The translations under genes and the position numbers were made by a program. Shown here one piece after another: positions 51,805-60,404 of a stretch of 64,000 bases of DNA; within the stretch, counting starts at the first letter, position 1, and the number at the start of each line of letters is the position of its first letter. Source of the stretch: Pseudoduganella lurida (GTDB taxonomy: Bacteria > Pseudomonadota > Gammaproteobacteria > Burkholderiales > Burkholderiaceae_D); assembly GCF_007830455.1 (NCBI RefSeq), contig NZ_VLLB01000007.1, positions 186,001 through 250,000 of the forward strand. The letters are read 5' to 3'. The notes under the pieces are model-generated. The model did no database searches. It was not told the origin of the DNA and saw nothing but the letters and a program-made list of their open reading frames with translations.

Positions 51805-52560
51805 ATGCGCATCTTGGATGATTCGCAGCTGCTGCGCTACTCGCGGCACATCCTGCTCGACGAGATCGGCATCGAGGGCCAGCAGAAGCTGCTGGCCGCC
51901 CGCGTGCTCGTGGTGGGCGCCGGCGGCCTCGGTTCGCCGGCGGCGCTGTACCTGGCCGCCAGCGGCGTGGGCCACCTGACGATCGTCGACGACGACGCCG
52001 TCGATCTCACCAACCTGCAGCGCCAGATCGCCCATACCACGGCGCGCGTCGGCCAGCCGAAGGCCCTGTCGGCGCAGGAAGCCATCGCGGCCGTGAATCC
52101 GGACGTGCAGGTCACCGCGCTGATCGAACGGGCCGGCGAGGCGCGCCTGGCCGAACTGGTGGCGGCCGCCGACGTGGTCCTCGACTGCACCGACAACTTC
52201 CAGACCCGCCACGCCATCAACCGTGCCTGCGTGGCCGCGCGCGTGCCGCTGGTCTCCGGCGCCGTGATCCGCTTCGATGGCCAGGTAAGCGTGTTCGATC
52301 CGCGCACCGGCACGCTGCCCTGCTATTCCTGCCTGTTCCCGCAGGACCAGGCTTTCGAGGACGTGGCCTGTTCCACGATGGGCGTGTTCGCGCCGCTCGT
52401 CGGCGTGGTCGGTGCGATGCAGGCCGCCGAGGCGCTCAAGATCGTGATGGGCATCGGCGAAACGCTGGCCGGCCGCCTGCTGATGCTCGATGGCCTGCGC
52501 ATGGAATGGACCAGCATCGGCGTGGCGCGCGATGCTTCCTGCCCGGCCTGTTCGCGCTAG
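51805..52560 (+). CDS. moeB: HesA/MoeB/ThiF-family adenylyltransferase
   Basis: 251-residue E1-like enzyme that adenylates the C-terminus of a sulfur carrier (MoaD or ThiS). The nucleotide-binding GAGGLGSPAALYLAASGVGH, the IVDDDAVDLTNLQRQIAH core and the catalytic DCTDNFQTRHAINRA are intact. Two CxxC pairs (LPCYSCLFP and ASCPACSR) would bind zinc. The symbol moeB is used because the family cannot be split further here; thiF is equally possible. It is followed by the T2SS operon, an association seen in related genomes. Confidence 0.9.
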   Translation: MRILDDSQLLRYSRHILLDEIGIEGQQKLLAARVLVVGAGGLGSPAALYLAASGVGHLTIVDDDAVDLTNLQRQIAHTTARVGQPKALSAQEAIAAVNPDVQVTALIERAGEARLAELVAAADVVLDCTDNFQTRHAINRACVAARVPLVSGAVIRFDGQVSVFDPRTGTLPCYSCLFPQDQAFEDVACSTMGVFAPLVGVVGAMQAAEALKIVMGIGETLAGRLLMLDGLRMEWTSIGVARDASCPACSR

Positions 52561-52688
52561 CGGGCACTTACATCCGGTCACATCTGGGGCCCGGAATTAA
52601 CCCCGTTTTTCGGCCCCGCTTCACCTTCCTGTAGTATTTAAGGCTTATACTGCTGCACTCTGCAATTGCCTTAACTACTCTTCAAGTC

Positions 52689-53144
52689 ATGCAAAACGGT
52701 CACTATTGCGGGTCCCCCAGGGCGCGCCGCGCGCGCGGTTTCACCCTCATCGAAATCATGGTCGTCGTCGTCATCATGGGCGTGCTGGCCGCGCTCGTCG
52801 TGCCGAAGCTGCTGTCCCGCACCGGCGAATCGAAGATCGCCGCGGCCCGCGTCGACATCGCCACCATCATGCAGTCGCTCAAGCTGTACAAGCTGGACAA
52901 CACGCGCTACCCGACCACCGAACAGGGCCTGCAGGCGCTGCTGACGCGGCCCACCAGCGGCCCGGCCGCCAACGGCTGGAAAGAGGGCGGCTACCTGGAA
53001 AAGATGCCGAAGGACCCGTGGGGCTTCTCGTACCAGTACCTGTCGCCCGGCGTGAAGGGTGAAGTGGACGTGTTCTCGCTGGGCGCCGACGGCCAGCCGG
53101 GCGGTACCGGCGACGATGCCGACATCGGCTCCTGGGAAAACTGA
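52689..53144 (+). CDS. gspG: T2SS major pseudopilin GspG
   Basis: 151-residue major pseudopilin. The prepilin site is ARG/FTLIEIMVVVVIMGV, with glutamate at +5 of the mature protein. The C-terminal globular part has the calcium-site region LSPGVKGEVDVFSLGADGQP and the usual GWKEGGYLEKMPKDPWG. This is the first gene of the gsp operon. The 128 bp upstream contain TATACT at about 52647 but no clear -35. Start ATG 52689 is the only good candidate. Confidence 0.96.
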   Translation: MQNGHYCGSPRARRARGFTLIEIMVVVVIMGVLAALVVPKLLSRTGESKIAAARVDIATIMQSLKLYKLDNTRYPTTEQGLQALLTRPTSGPAANGWKEGGYLEKMPKDPWGFSYQYLSPGVKGEVDVFSLGADGQPGGTGDDADIGSWEN

Positions 53145-53166
53145 CTCATTGACGGCGCCGACGGAC

Positions 53167-53625
53167 ATGCGCCAGCGCGGCTTTACCCTGATCGAGCTGC
53201 TGGTGGTGCTGGTCATCATCGGCCTCACGCTGGGGCTGGTAACGCTGAACGCGGCTCCGAGCGGGCGCCAGGCCATGCAGCAGGAAGCGCAGCGCGTGGC
53301 CCTGCTGCTGCAGCTGGCGCGTGACGAGGCCATCGTGCGCAACCGTCCCATCGCCTTCGAAGCCAGTCCGATGGGCTACCGCTTCCTGGTGCGCGACGAC
53401 CGCCAGTGGAAGACGCTGCCGCAGGACGACATGCTGCGCGAGCGCGCATTCAAGCGTACCCCGATGACCCTGCTGCTCGACCCGCCCACCAATGTGCCCG
53501 GCGCGCCGCTGCGCATCGTGTTCGGCCGCGAGCCGGTCGACAAGCCGTTCGTGCTGACGCTGGCGTCCGGCGACGTGAGCGCCGCCGTCCATGCCGATGG
53601 CGTGGGCCACTTCGCGGTGGAATGA
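53167..53625 (+). CDS. gspH: T2SS minor pseudopilin GspH
   Basis: 152-residue minor pseudopilin with RQRG/FTLIELLVVLVIIGL at the N-terminus. It has the typical GspH region RNRPIAFEASPMGYRFLVRD and RIVFGREPVDKPFVLTLASG. ATG 53167 gives a four-residue leader (MRQRG). An upstream TTG at 53149 would extend the leader and cannot be excluded. It overlaps gspI by four bases. Confidence 0.92.
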   Translation: MRQRGFTLIELLVVLVIIGLTLGLVTLNAAPSGRQAMQQEAQRVALLLQLARDEAIVRNRPIAFEASPMGYRFLVRDDRQWKTLPQDDMLRERAFKRTPMTLLLDPPTNVPGAPLRIVFGREPVDKPFVLTLASGDVSAAVHADGVGHFAVE

Positions 53626-54011
53626 TGACCATGCCGACGACGTTGCGGATACGCTCGCGCGGCTTCACGCTGCTGGAAGTGCTGGTGGCGCTCGTCATCG
53701 TGGGCACGGCGCTGGGCGCTTCGCTGCGCGCCATCGGCAGCCTGACGCAGAACAGCGACGGCCTGCGCGGCACGATGATGGCCACCTGGTCGGCCGAGAA
53801 CCGCATGGCGCAGATCCGCCTGGCTAGGACCTTCCCGGCGGTGGGCAGGACATCGTTCGCCTGCCCGCAGGGCGACCTGCAGCTGCTGTGCCAGGAAGAA
53901 GTGATCATCTCGCCGAACCCGCTGCTGCGCCGCGTCGAGGTGTCGGTGTACGAGGCGGCCCATCCCGAACGCCGCATCATCAAGCTGGTGCAGCTGGTGC
54001 TGAAACAATGA
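53622..54011 (+). CDS. gspI: T2SS minor pseudopilin GspI
   Basis: 129-residue minor pseudopilin. The cleavage region is RSRG/FTLLEVLVALVIVGTA. The remainder shows WSAENRMAQIRLARTFPAVG and FACPQGDLQLLCQEEVIISP, with a pair of cysteines. It starts at a double ATG overlapping the gspH stop and overlaps gspJ at its end (ATGA, 54008). Together with H, J and K it forms the pseudopilus tip. Confidence 0.93.
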   Translation: MMTMPTTLRIRSRGFTLLEVLVALVIVGTALGASLRAIGSLTQNSDGLRGTMMATWSAENRMAQIRLARTFPAVGRTSFACPQGDLQLLCQEEVIISPNPLLRRVEVSVYEAAHPERRIIKLVQLVLKQ

Positions 54012-54706
54012 AGCCGCGCGCCGCATTGTCCGGTTTCACCCTGGTGGAGCTGCTGGTGGCGATCACCGTGCTGGCGATCGTGGCCGTACTGGGCTGGCGC
54101 GGCCTGGACAGCATCGTCCGCTCGCGCGTGATGCTGACGGCGCAGATGGAGCACACGCGCGGCATCCAGCTGGCGTTCGCGCAGATGCAGAACGACCTGG
54201 AACAGATGGCCGGGGCGGACCTGGTGGGCACGCGGCAGTACCTGGCCGCGGACAATGCGCGGCTGCTGTTCGTGCGCACGGTCGCCGCGGAAAACGCCGC
54301 CACGCAGCTGGTGGTGGTGAGCTACCGCGTGCGCGACGGCGTGCTGACGCGCCGCGAATCGCCCGGCACGCGCGACCTGGCGCAGCTGCAGGCCCTGTGG
54401 CAGGTGGCCATGTCGGATGGCGATCCGGTGCCCGGCGTGGCGCTGCAGCGCGGCGTGGCCGGCATGACGGTGCGGGTGTGGCGCGATGGCGCTTGGCAGC
54501 CGGCCGGCAGCGGCACGAGCAGTACCACCAGCACTGGCAGCACCAGTACCGGCAGCACCAGTACCGGCGGCACCGGCAGCGGGGCCACGGGAACTGCAGT
54601 CACGACCGCCACGGCGGCGGACCTGCCCGAGGGCCTGGAGATGTCGCTGCAGCTGCAGGGCGAAAACGCGCCGCTGGTCAAGGTGCTGCTGGTGGGGGCG
54701 ACGTGA
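54008..54706 (+). CDS. gspJ: T2SS minor pseudopilin GspJ with low-complexity insert
   Basis: 232-residue minor pseudopilin with SG/FTLVELLVAITVLAIVAVLG and the GspJ region LEQMAGADLVGTRQYLAADN. Near residues 165-200 it carries a Ser/Thr/Gly-rich insert (STSTGSTSTGGTGSGATGTA) encoded by 15-bp tandem repeats, before the last beta strands. That makes it longer than usual. The core fold is otherwise typical. It overlaps gspK at a GTGA. Confidence 0.9.
   Translation: MKPRAALSGFTLVELLVAITVLAIVAVLGWRGLDSIVRSRVMLTAQMEHTRGIQLAFAQMQNDLEQMAGADLVGTRQYLAADNARLLFVRTVAAENAATQLVVVSYRVRDGVLTRRESPGTRDLAQLQALWQVAMSDGDPVPGVALQRGVAGMTVRVWRDGAWQPAGSGTSSTTSTGSTSTGSTSTGGTGSGATGTAVTTATAADLPEGLEMSLQLQGENAPLVKVLLVGAT
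54515..54577 (+). repeat. 15-bp tandem repeats in gspJ
   Basis: Units ACTGGCAGCACCAGT, ACCGGCAGCACCAGT and ACCGGCGGCACCGGC, preceded by degenerate ACGAGCAGTACCACC-like copies, encode TGSTS-type pentapeptides. The period preserves the reading frame, so length variation would only alter the insert. Confidence 0.75.
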
Positions 54707-55647
54707 GGGGCCGGACGCAGCGGACCCGCCGCAAGCAGCGCGGCGTGGCCGTCGTCACGGCCCTGCTGCTGACGGCGCTGGCGATCACGATCGTGGCCAG
54801 CCTGTTCTGGCAGCAGCAGGTGCAGGTGCGCTCGGTGGAGAACCAGCGGCTGCACCTGCAGACGCGCTGGATCCTGCGCGGCGCGCTCGACTGGGCGCGG
54901 CTGATCCTGCGGCAGGACGGCATGGACAACCCCAAGTTCACGCGGGCGGACGGCGTATGGGCCACGCCGCTGGCGGAGACCCGGCTGGACCAGTACGTGG
55001 AACGCGAACGCGTGCAGGGCGAGGACTACGACGCCACCCTGAAAGGCCAGATTTATGACGCACAGTCGCGTTACAATCTGGCGAACCTGGCGACGGCCGC
55101 GGTGGTCAATAGCGGCGAGCTGAGTGTCTTCCGCCAGCTGCTCAACCTGCTGCAGCTGGACAGCGGCCTGGCGTCCGCGGCCGCGCAACTGGTGGCGCGC
55201 GGCCAGGTGCAGTCCGGCCAGCAAGGCACGCAGCAGAAGGGGGCGATGCCGTTGCAGCGCGTGGAAGACCTGGCAGCGGCGGGCTTTTCGCCCGCGGCGA
55301 TCGAACGGCTGCGCGATTTCGTGATCGTGCTGCCCAATACCGCCAGGGTCAATGTCAACACGGCCAAGGCGGAAGTCCTGGCCGCGCTGGTGCAGGGCAT
55401 GTCGCTGTCGGAGGCGCAGTCGCTGGTGGCGGCGCGCAAGAACAAGACCTACGGCCAGCAGAGCGACTTCACCGGCGCCATGACGGGTCGCACGGTACTG
55501 GCCGACGTGGTGACGCGCAGCGATTATTTCCTGGTACTGAGCCAGGTGAAGCTGGACCGCGCCGTGCTGGAATCGTGGGCGCTGATCCGCCGGCTGCCAC
55601 CGCAGCAGGGTTCGCGCACGTTCCTGGAATGGATCAGGGAAATCTAA
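54703..55647 (+). CDS. gspK: T2SS minor pseudopilin GspK
   Basis: 314-residue pseudopilus tip protein. The N-terminal RKQRG/VAVVTALLLTALAIT is the GspK variant without the +5 glutamate. GspK-specific regions include GQIYDAQSRYNLANLATAAV, NVNTAKAEVLAALVQG and DYFLVLSQVKLDRAVLESWA. The start is GTG 54703, overlapping the gspJ stop. It is smaller than enterobacterial GspK (about 320-330), but all segments are recognisable. Confidence 0.93.
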   Translation: MRGRTQRTRRKQRGVAVVTALLLTALAITIVASLFWQQQVQVRSVENQRLHLQTRWILRGALDWARLILRQDGMDNPKFTRADGVWATPLAETRLDQYVERERVQGEDYDATLKGQIYDAQSRYNLANLATAAVVNSGELSVFRQLLNLLQLDSGLASAAAQLVARGQVQSGQQGTQQKGAMPLQRVEDLAAAGFSPAAIERLRDFVIVLPNTARVNVNTAKAEVLAALVQGMSLSEAQSLVAARKNKTYGQQSDFTGAMTGRTVLADVVTRSDYFLVLSQVKLDRAVLESWALIRRLPPQQGSRTFLEWIREI

Positions 55648-55659
55648 GGAAAGCAGCTT

Positions 55660-56901
55660 TTGACGACTCTCTACATAAGTTATCCGGCCCGCGTCGCGGC
55701 CAGCGACACCGGCGTGACCTGCGCCTACGCGCAGGTGGGCGATGGCGGAAACGTGCTGCAGCAGGGCGCCGGTGCGCTGGGCAAGCTGACCGACCTGGTC
55801 GCGGCCAGCCGCCGGGTCGTGCTGCTGCTGGCCGCGCCGGACGTGAGCCTGCTGCGCGTAACGGTGCCGCCGCTGGCCGGCAGCCGCCTGAAGGCGGCGC
55901 TGCCCAATCTCGTCGAGGACCAGCTGCTGGGCGATCCGGACGACTGCGTGTTCGCGCTGGCGCCCGCCCAGGCCGGCAGTGCCGAGCGCACCGTCGCGGT
56001 GGTGCAGCGCGCCTGGCTGGAAGTGCTGGTGAAGGCGCTGGTGGCGCAGGGCGCGCGCGCCGTGTCCGCCGTGCCCGCGCAGCTGTGCCTGCCGCTGGCG
56101 CCGGGTGGCGTGTCGGCCGCGCTGGCCCACGGCGAAGGCGACCTGGAACTCACGCTGCGCACCGCGCAGTACGAAGGCGTGGGCCTGATGCTGCCGCAGG
56201 ATGCGGAGGGCGCGCTGCACACGCTGCGCGCGCTGGCGGCCGATGCACCCGTCACGCTGTACGTGCCGCCGGCCGAGCGCGCGCAATACGACGCGCTGCT
56301 GGCGAACCTGGCTGCGCCTTTGCCCGGCATGGTGCTGGAAGACGAGCACTGGGCGCACCGCATCGCCGCCAGCCGTGCGGTGCAGCTGGACCTGGCCGCC
56401 AACCTGCGCGCCGCCAGCGGGGCGAACGCGCAGGCCTGGAAACGCTGGCGCTGGCCGCTGCGCCTGGCCGTGCTGGCCGTGCTGGTCAATATCGCCGGCC
56501 TGAACTGGGAATGGCTGCGCCTGCATCGCGAGGAAGTGGCCGTGCGCCAGTCGATGCTGCAGATCTTCCGCGCCGCCTACCCGAACGAGAAGGTGGTGCT
56601 GGAACCGGCCGCGCAGATGCGCGCCAATATCGCCCGTGCCCGGGCGGCCGGCGGCCAGGCGGGACCGGATGAATTCACGGCGCTGGCCGCCGCGTTTGCC
56701 GAGGCGCTGCAGGCGCTGCCGCGGCGCGACATCGTCGCCGGCCTGGAGTACCGCGAACGCACGCTGACCGTGCGCCTGAAACCGAACGTGGTCGATGCCG
56801 CCGCGCTGGCCCAGGTGCAGGCGCAGCTGGCACCGCGCCACCTGGCGCTGACCGAGACGGGGGCCGGCACGTGGCAACTGAAAGCAGGAGGCAAGTCGTG
56901 A
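55660..56901 (+). CDS. gspL: T2SS inner-membrane protein GspL
   Basis: 413-residue bitopic protein linking the GspE ATPase to the periplasmic assembly. The N-terminal cytoplasmic actin-like domain has LKAALPNLVEDQLLGDPDDC. A single membrane helix lies at about 272-290 (LAVLAVLVNIAGLNWEW), and the C-terminal periplasmic ferredoxin-like domain follows. The start codon is TTG (MTTLYISYPARV) with AAGGAAAG upstream; no ATG fits. It overlaps gspM at a GTGA. Confidence 0.92.
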   Translation: MTTLYISYPARVAASDTGVTCAYAQVGDGGNVLQQGAGALGKLTDLVAASRRVVLLLAAPDVSLLRVTVPPLAGSRLKAALPNLVEDQLLGDPDDCVFALAPAQAGSAERTVAVVQRAWLEVLVKALVAQGARAVSAVPAQLCLPLAPGGVSAALAHGEGDLELTLRTAQYEGVGLMLPQDAEGALHTLRALAADAPVTLYVPPAERAQYDALLANLAAPLPGMVLEDEHWAHRIAASRAVQLDLAANLRAASGANAQAWKRWRWPLRLAVLAVLVNIAGLNWEWLRLHREEVAVRQSMLQIFRAAYPNEKVVLEPAAQMRANIARARAAGGQAGPDEFTALAAAFAEALQALPRRDIVAGLEYRERTLTVRLKPNVVDAAALAQVQAQLAPRHLALTETGAGTWQLKAGGKS

Positions 56902-57410
56902 GCGTCAATTCCACCATCGCCGGCTGGCGCGCCCGTGGCAGCGCGTTCTGGGCTGCGCGCACGGAGCAGGAGCGCCGCATGCTCGCCATCGGCGGGGCCG
57001 TCGTCGGCCTGGCGCTGGTGTACTCGCTGCTGGTCGATCCGGCGCTGACGAACCGCGAACGGCTGCGCCGCACGCTGCCCGAACTGCGCCAGGAAGCGGC
57101 CACCCTGCAGGCGCTGGCCACGCAGGCGGCGCAGCTGTCGGCGCAGGCGCCGGTACAGGCGCTGCCCCTGTCGCGCGAGGCATTGACGGCCGCGCTGGCC
57201 GCACGGGGCCTGGCAACGCAGAGCCTCGTCATGACGGGCGAGTATGTGAAGATCGAATGGAAGGGCGTGCCGTTTGCCGGCCTGGTCACGTGGATGGATG
57301 CCGTGGCGCGCGAAAACCGGCTGCTGGTGCAGGATGCGAAGATCAGTGCCGTCGACACGGCGGGCCTGGTCGACGCGACGCTGACCTTGCGCCAGCAGGC
57401 CAACCCGTGA
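56898..57410 (+). CDS. gspM: T2SS inner-membrane protein GspM
   Basis: 170-residue bitopic protein. One N-terminal helix (LAIGGAVVGLALVYSLLVDP) follows a cytoplasmic leader, and the periplasmic part is a helix plus small alpha-beta domain with VKIEWKGVPFAGLVTWMD, typical of GspM. The start is GTG 56898, directly behind AGGAGG; a longer frame upstream lies inside gspL. It partners with GspL in the platform. Confidence 0.9.
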   Translation: MSVNSTIAGWRARGSAFWAARTEQERRMLAIGGAVVGLALVYSLLVDPALTNRERLRRTLPELRQEAATLQALATQAAQLSAQAPVQALPLSREALTAALAARGLATQSLVMTGEYVKIEWKGVPFAGLVTWMDAVARENRLLVQDAKISAVDTAGLVDATLTLRQQANP

Positions 57411-57423
57411 TGCGGACGGTCCG

Positions 57424-58197
57424 ATGAAGCGCGCCTTCCTGTGGCTGCTCGCGATCCTGGCGACCGCCGCGCTGACCACGCTCGTGTTCTTCCCTGCCGC
57501 GTGGGTCGCCACGCTGGTGGAGAAGCAGACGGGAGGGCGCATCACGCTGGGCGATGCGCAGGGCACGCTGTGGCGCGGTTCCGCCTTCGTGGGTGGCGCC
57601 GCCAGCGCGGGCAGCCCCGTCACGCCCCTGCTGCCGGGCCGCTTCGCCTGGCGCCTGTCGCCCCTGTCGCTGCTGGGCAGCGTGCGCATGGAACTGAGCA
57701 ATCCGGAGGCGCTGACGCAGCCCGTGCAGTTCACGGGCAGCTGGCGCGCCTGGCAATTGAGCCCCGCCGCCCTGAAGCTGCCGGCCGATGGCCTGTCCGG
57801 CCTGGGCGCGCCATTGAACACGCTGGCGCTGTCCGGCCGGCTGCAACTGGCCTGGACCTCGCTGCAGCTGGCGCTGGCCGACCGCAACGTGCTGGTCAAC
57901 GGCGTGACGACCCTGCAGATGGACGACATGTCGTCGCGCCTGGCGCCGATCAAGCCGCTGGGCAGCTACCAGCTGGCGCTCGACTGGCAGGGCCAGGGGG
58001 CCGGCGTGACACTGAAGAGCAACAAGGGCCCGCTGCTGCTGTCCGGCACGGGCCAGTTACAGAACGGGCGGCTGCGCTTTTCCGGCCAGGCCGCCGCCGA
58101 TACCGGCTACGAAGACACCCTGGGCAACCTGCTCAACCTGCTGGGCCAGCGTCGCAACGTCGGCGGCAAAAACATCATCGCACTCGAGTTCAGATAA
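57424..58197 (+). CDS. gspN: T2SS protein GspN
   Basis: 257-residue inner-membrane-anchored periplasmic protein. The N-terminal helix (AFLWLLAILATAALTTLVFF) is followed by GspN features AWVATLVEKQTGGRITLGDA and LGDAQGTLWRGSAF. GspN is not present in all T2SS and its exact role is unclear. The stop TAA overlaps the gspD ATG (58195-58199), so the secretin is translationally coupled to it. Confidence 0.9.
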   Translation: MKRAFLWLLAILATAALTTLVFFPAAWVATLVEKQTGGRITLGDAQGTLWRGSAFVGGAASAGSPVTPLLPGRFAWRLSPLSLLGSVRMELSNPEALTQPVQFTGSWRAWQLSPAALKLPADGLSGLGAPLNTLALSGRLQLAWTSLQLALADRNVLVNGVTTLQMDDMSSRLAPIKPLGSYQLALDWQGQGAGVTLKSNKGPLLLSGTGQLQNGRLRFSGQAAADTGYEDTLGNLLNLLGQRRNVGGKNIIALEFR

Positions 58198-60398
58198 TGA
58201 CAAACCAGTCTGCTAGCAAATCCTCCCTCCCGGCGCTGCGCCGTCTCTCCGCTGCCGCCATGCTGTGCTGCGTGCTGTCCACGTCGGTCGGCCCGGCCTG
58301 GGCCGCGCCGCAGGACGAAGCCGCGCTGAACTTCGTCGGTGCCGATATCGAATCCGTCATCAAGGCGGTGGGCCACTACACCAACATCACGTTCCTGATC
58401 GACCCGCGCGTGAAGGGCACGATCACGCTGGTGTCGGAAAAGTCGATCAACAAGTCGCAGGCGTTCTCGCTGCTCGCTTCCGCACTGCGGCTGCAGGGCT
58501 ACGCGATCGTGAGCGGCGACGGCTATGCGAAGGTGGTACCGGAGGCGGAAGCAAAGCTGCAGGCTTCGCCCACCGTGGTGCAGGGCCAGGGGGCGCCGAA
58601 GGGCGACCAGGTGGCCACGCAGGTGTTCCGCCTGAACCACGAGTCGGCCGCCAACCTGGTCACCGTGCTGCGCCCGCTGATCTCGGCGAACAACACGATC
58701 AATGCGAACCCCGGCAACAACTCGCTGGTGATCACGGACTACGCGGACAACCTGAAGCGCCTGGCGAAGATCATCGCCGCGATGGACACGCCGGCCAATG
58801 CCGACATGGACGTGATCCCGGTGCGCTACGCGATCGCCAGCGACGTCGCCTCGATGATCAACAAGCTGATGGAGCCGGGCACGGGCGCCGGCGGCGATGC
58901 GGGCGGGCGCCTGTCGGTGCTGGCCGATCCGCGCACCAATTCGCTGGTGCTGCGCGCGCCGACGGTGGCACGCGCCAACCTGGCCAAGTCGCTGATCGCC
59001 AAGCTGGACCAGCCCACTTCGCAATCCGGCAACGTGCATGTGGTGTACCTGAAGAATGCCGATGCCACCAAGCTGGCCGAAACGCTGCGCGCCGTGACGG
59101 CGGGCGAAACGCCGGCCACCACGGCCACCGGCACGGGCACCGGCACGGCGCAGAACGCCGGCCAGGGGCTGGCGCAGGCCAGCACGGGCAGCGCCTTCGG
59201 CCAGAGCGGCACGTCGACGACCAGCGGTTCGGGCCCCACCAACCCGCTGCTGAGCGCGAACCGCAGCGGGGCGCAGGCGGCCGGCGCGGGCGGTGCGGGC
59301 GGCTTCATCCAGGCCGATGCCTCCACCAACACGCTGATCATCACGGCGCCCGAAGCGATCTACCGCAACCTGCGCGCCGTGATCGACCAGCTCGACGTGC
59401 GCCGCGCCCAGGTCTACATCGAGGCGCTGATCGTGGAAGTGGCCGCCGACAAGGCCGCCGAATTCGGCGTGCAGTGGGTCGGCGCGACGGGCGACAGCAG
59501 CAGCACCTACCGCCTCGGCGGCCTGCAGTCGTTCTCCAGCGGCGGCAACAACCTGGTCAATGTCTACAACGGCGCCAGCTCGCCCAGCAACGGCCTGACG
59601 ATCGGCATCTTCAAGCAGCTCGCGGACGGCAAGTTCGGCCTGGGCGCCGTGGCCCACACGCTGGAATCGACCGGCAGCGGCAATATCCTGTCGACGCCGA
59701 ACATGATCACGCTCGACAACGAGGTGGCCACCATCCGCGTCGGCCAGAACGTGCCGATCCTGACGGGCCAGTTCACCACCACGTCCGGCACCAACACCAA
59801 CCCGTTCCAGACCATCGACCGCAAGGACGTGGGCCTGACGCTGACAGTGCGGCCGCAGATCTCCGAAGGCGGCACGATCAAGCTGGCGATCTACAACGAA
59901 TCGTCGTCGGTGGACCAGTCGACGCTGGCGGCCACCGCCGGCATCACGCTCAACACCCGCGTCATCGAGAACAACGTGATCGCCGACGACGGCCAGATCA
60001 TCGTGCTGGGCGGCCTGATCGAGGACCGCGCTTCCGACAGCATCGAGAAGGTGCGCGGCCTGGGCGACATTCCCGTGCTGGGCAACCTGTTCAAGTACAA
60101 CACGCGCTCGCGCAAGAAGACCAACCTGATGGTGTTCCTGCGGCCCGTCGTCATCCGCAACAAGGAGCAGAGCATGAGCCTGGCCACGGACCGCTACGAC
60201 TACATGCGTGCCTCCGGTGCGGAATTCTCGCCGGACGATTCGATCCTGATCCGCCAGCTGGGCCAGCCCCAGTTGCCGACGCTGAGCAATGGCACGCCGG
60301 TCGGTTCGCCGACGGTGGCGAAACCCGTGCCGCCGGCGCCGGTACCGCCGGTGGCGCCGGGGATCGTCGCGCCGCAACCCCAGCAACCGCAACGGTAA
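58197..60398 (+). CDS. gspD: T2SS secretin GspD
   Basis: 733-residue outer-membrane secretin. The signal peptide ends SVGPAWA/AP. Then come N0-N1 (LNFVGADIESVIKAVGHYTN), N2 and N3 domains, and the secretin core (LSTPNMITLDNEVATIRVGQ; NVPILTGQFTTTSGTNTNPF; VGLTLTVRPQISEGGTIKLA). A long Gly/Ser/Thr linker (TATGTGTGTAQNAGQG to GAGGAGG) interrupts N3. The C-terminal Pro-rich tail (PPAPVPPVAPGIVAPQPQQP) resembles an S-domain-poor form, so its pilotin need is unclear. ATG 58197 overlaps the gspN stop. Confidence 0.95.
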   Translation: MTNQSASKSSLPALRRLSAAAMLCCVLSTSVGPAWAAPQDEAALNFVGADIESVIKAVGHYTNITFLIDPRVKGTITLVSEKSINKSQAFSLLASALRLQGYAIVSGDGYAKVVPEAEAKLQASPTVVQGQGAPKGDQVATQVFRLNHESAANLVTVLRPLISANNTINANPGNNSLVITDYADNLKRLAKIIAAMDTPANADMDVIPVRYAIASDVASMINKLMEPGTGAGGDAGGRLSVLADPRTNSLVLRAPTVARANLAKSLIAKLDQPTSQSGNVHVVYLKNADATKLAETLRAVTAGETPATTATGTGTGTAQNAGQGLAQASTGSAFGQSGTSTTSGSGPTNPLLSANRSGAQAAGAGGAGGFIQADASTNTLIITAPEAIYRNLRAVIDQLDVRRAQVYIEALIVEVAADKAAEFGVQWVGATGDSSSTYRLGGLQSFSSGGNNLVNVYNGASSPSNGLTIGIFKQLADGKFGLGAVAHTLESTGSGNILSTPNMITLDNEVATIRVGQNVPILTGQFTTTSGTNTNPFQTIDRKDVGLTLTVRPQISEGGTIKLAIYNESSSVDQSTLAATAGITLNTRVIENNVIADDGQIIVLGGLIEDRASDSIEKVRGLGDIPVLGNLFKYNTRSRKKTNLMVFLRPVVIRNKEQSMSLATDRYDYMRASGAEFSPDDSILIRQLGQPQLPTLSNGTPVGSPTVAKPVPPAPVPPVAPGIVAPQPQQPQR

Positions 60399-60404
60399 GC
60401 GTCG

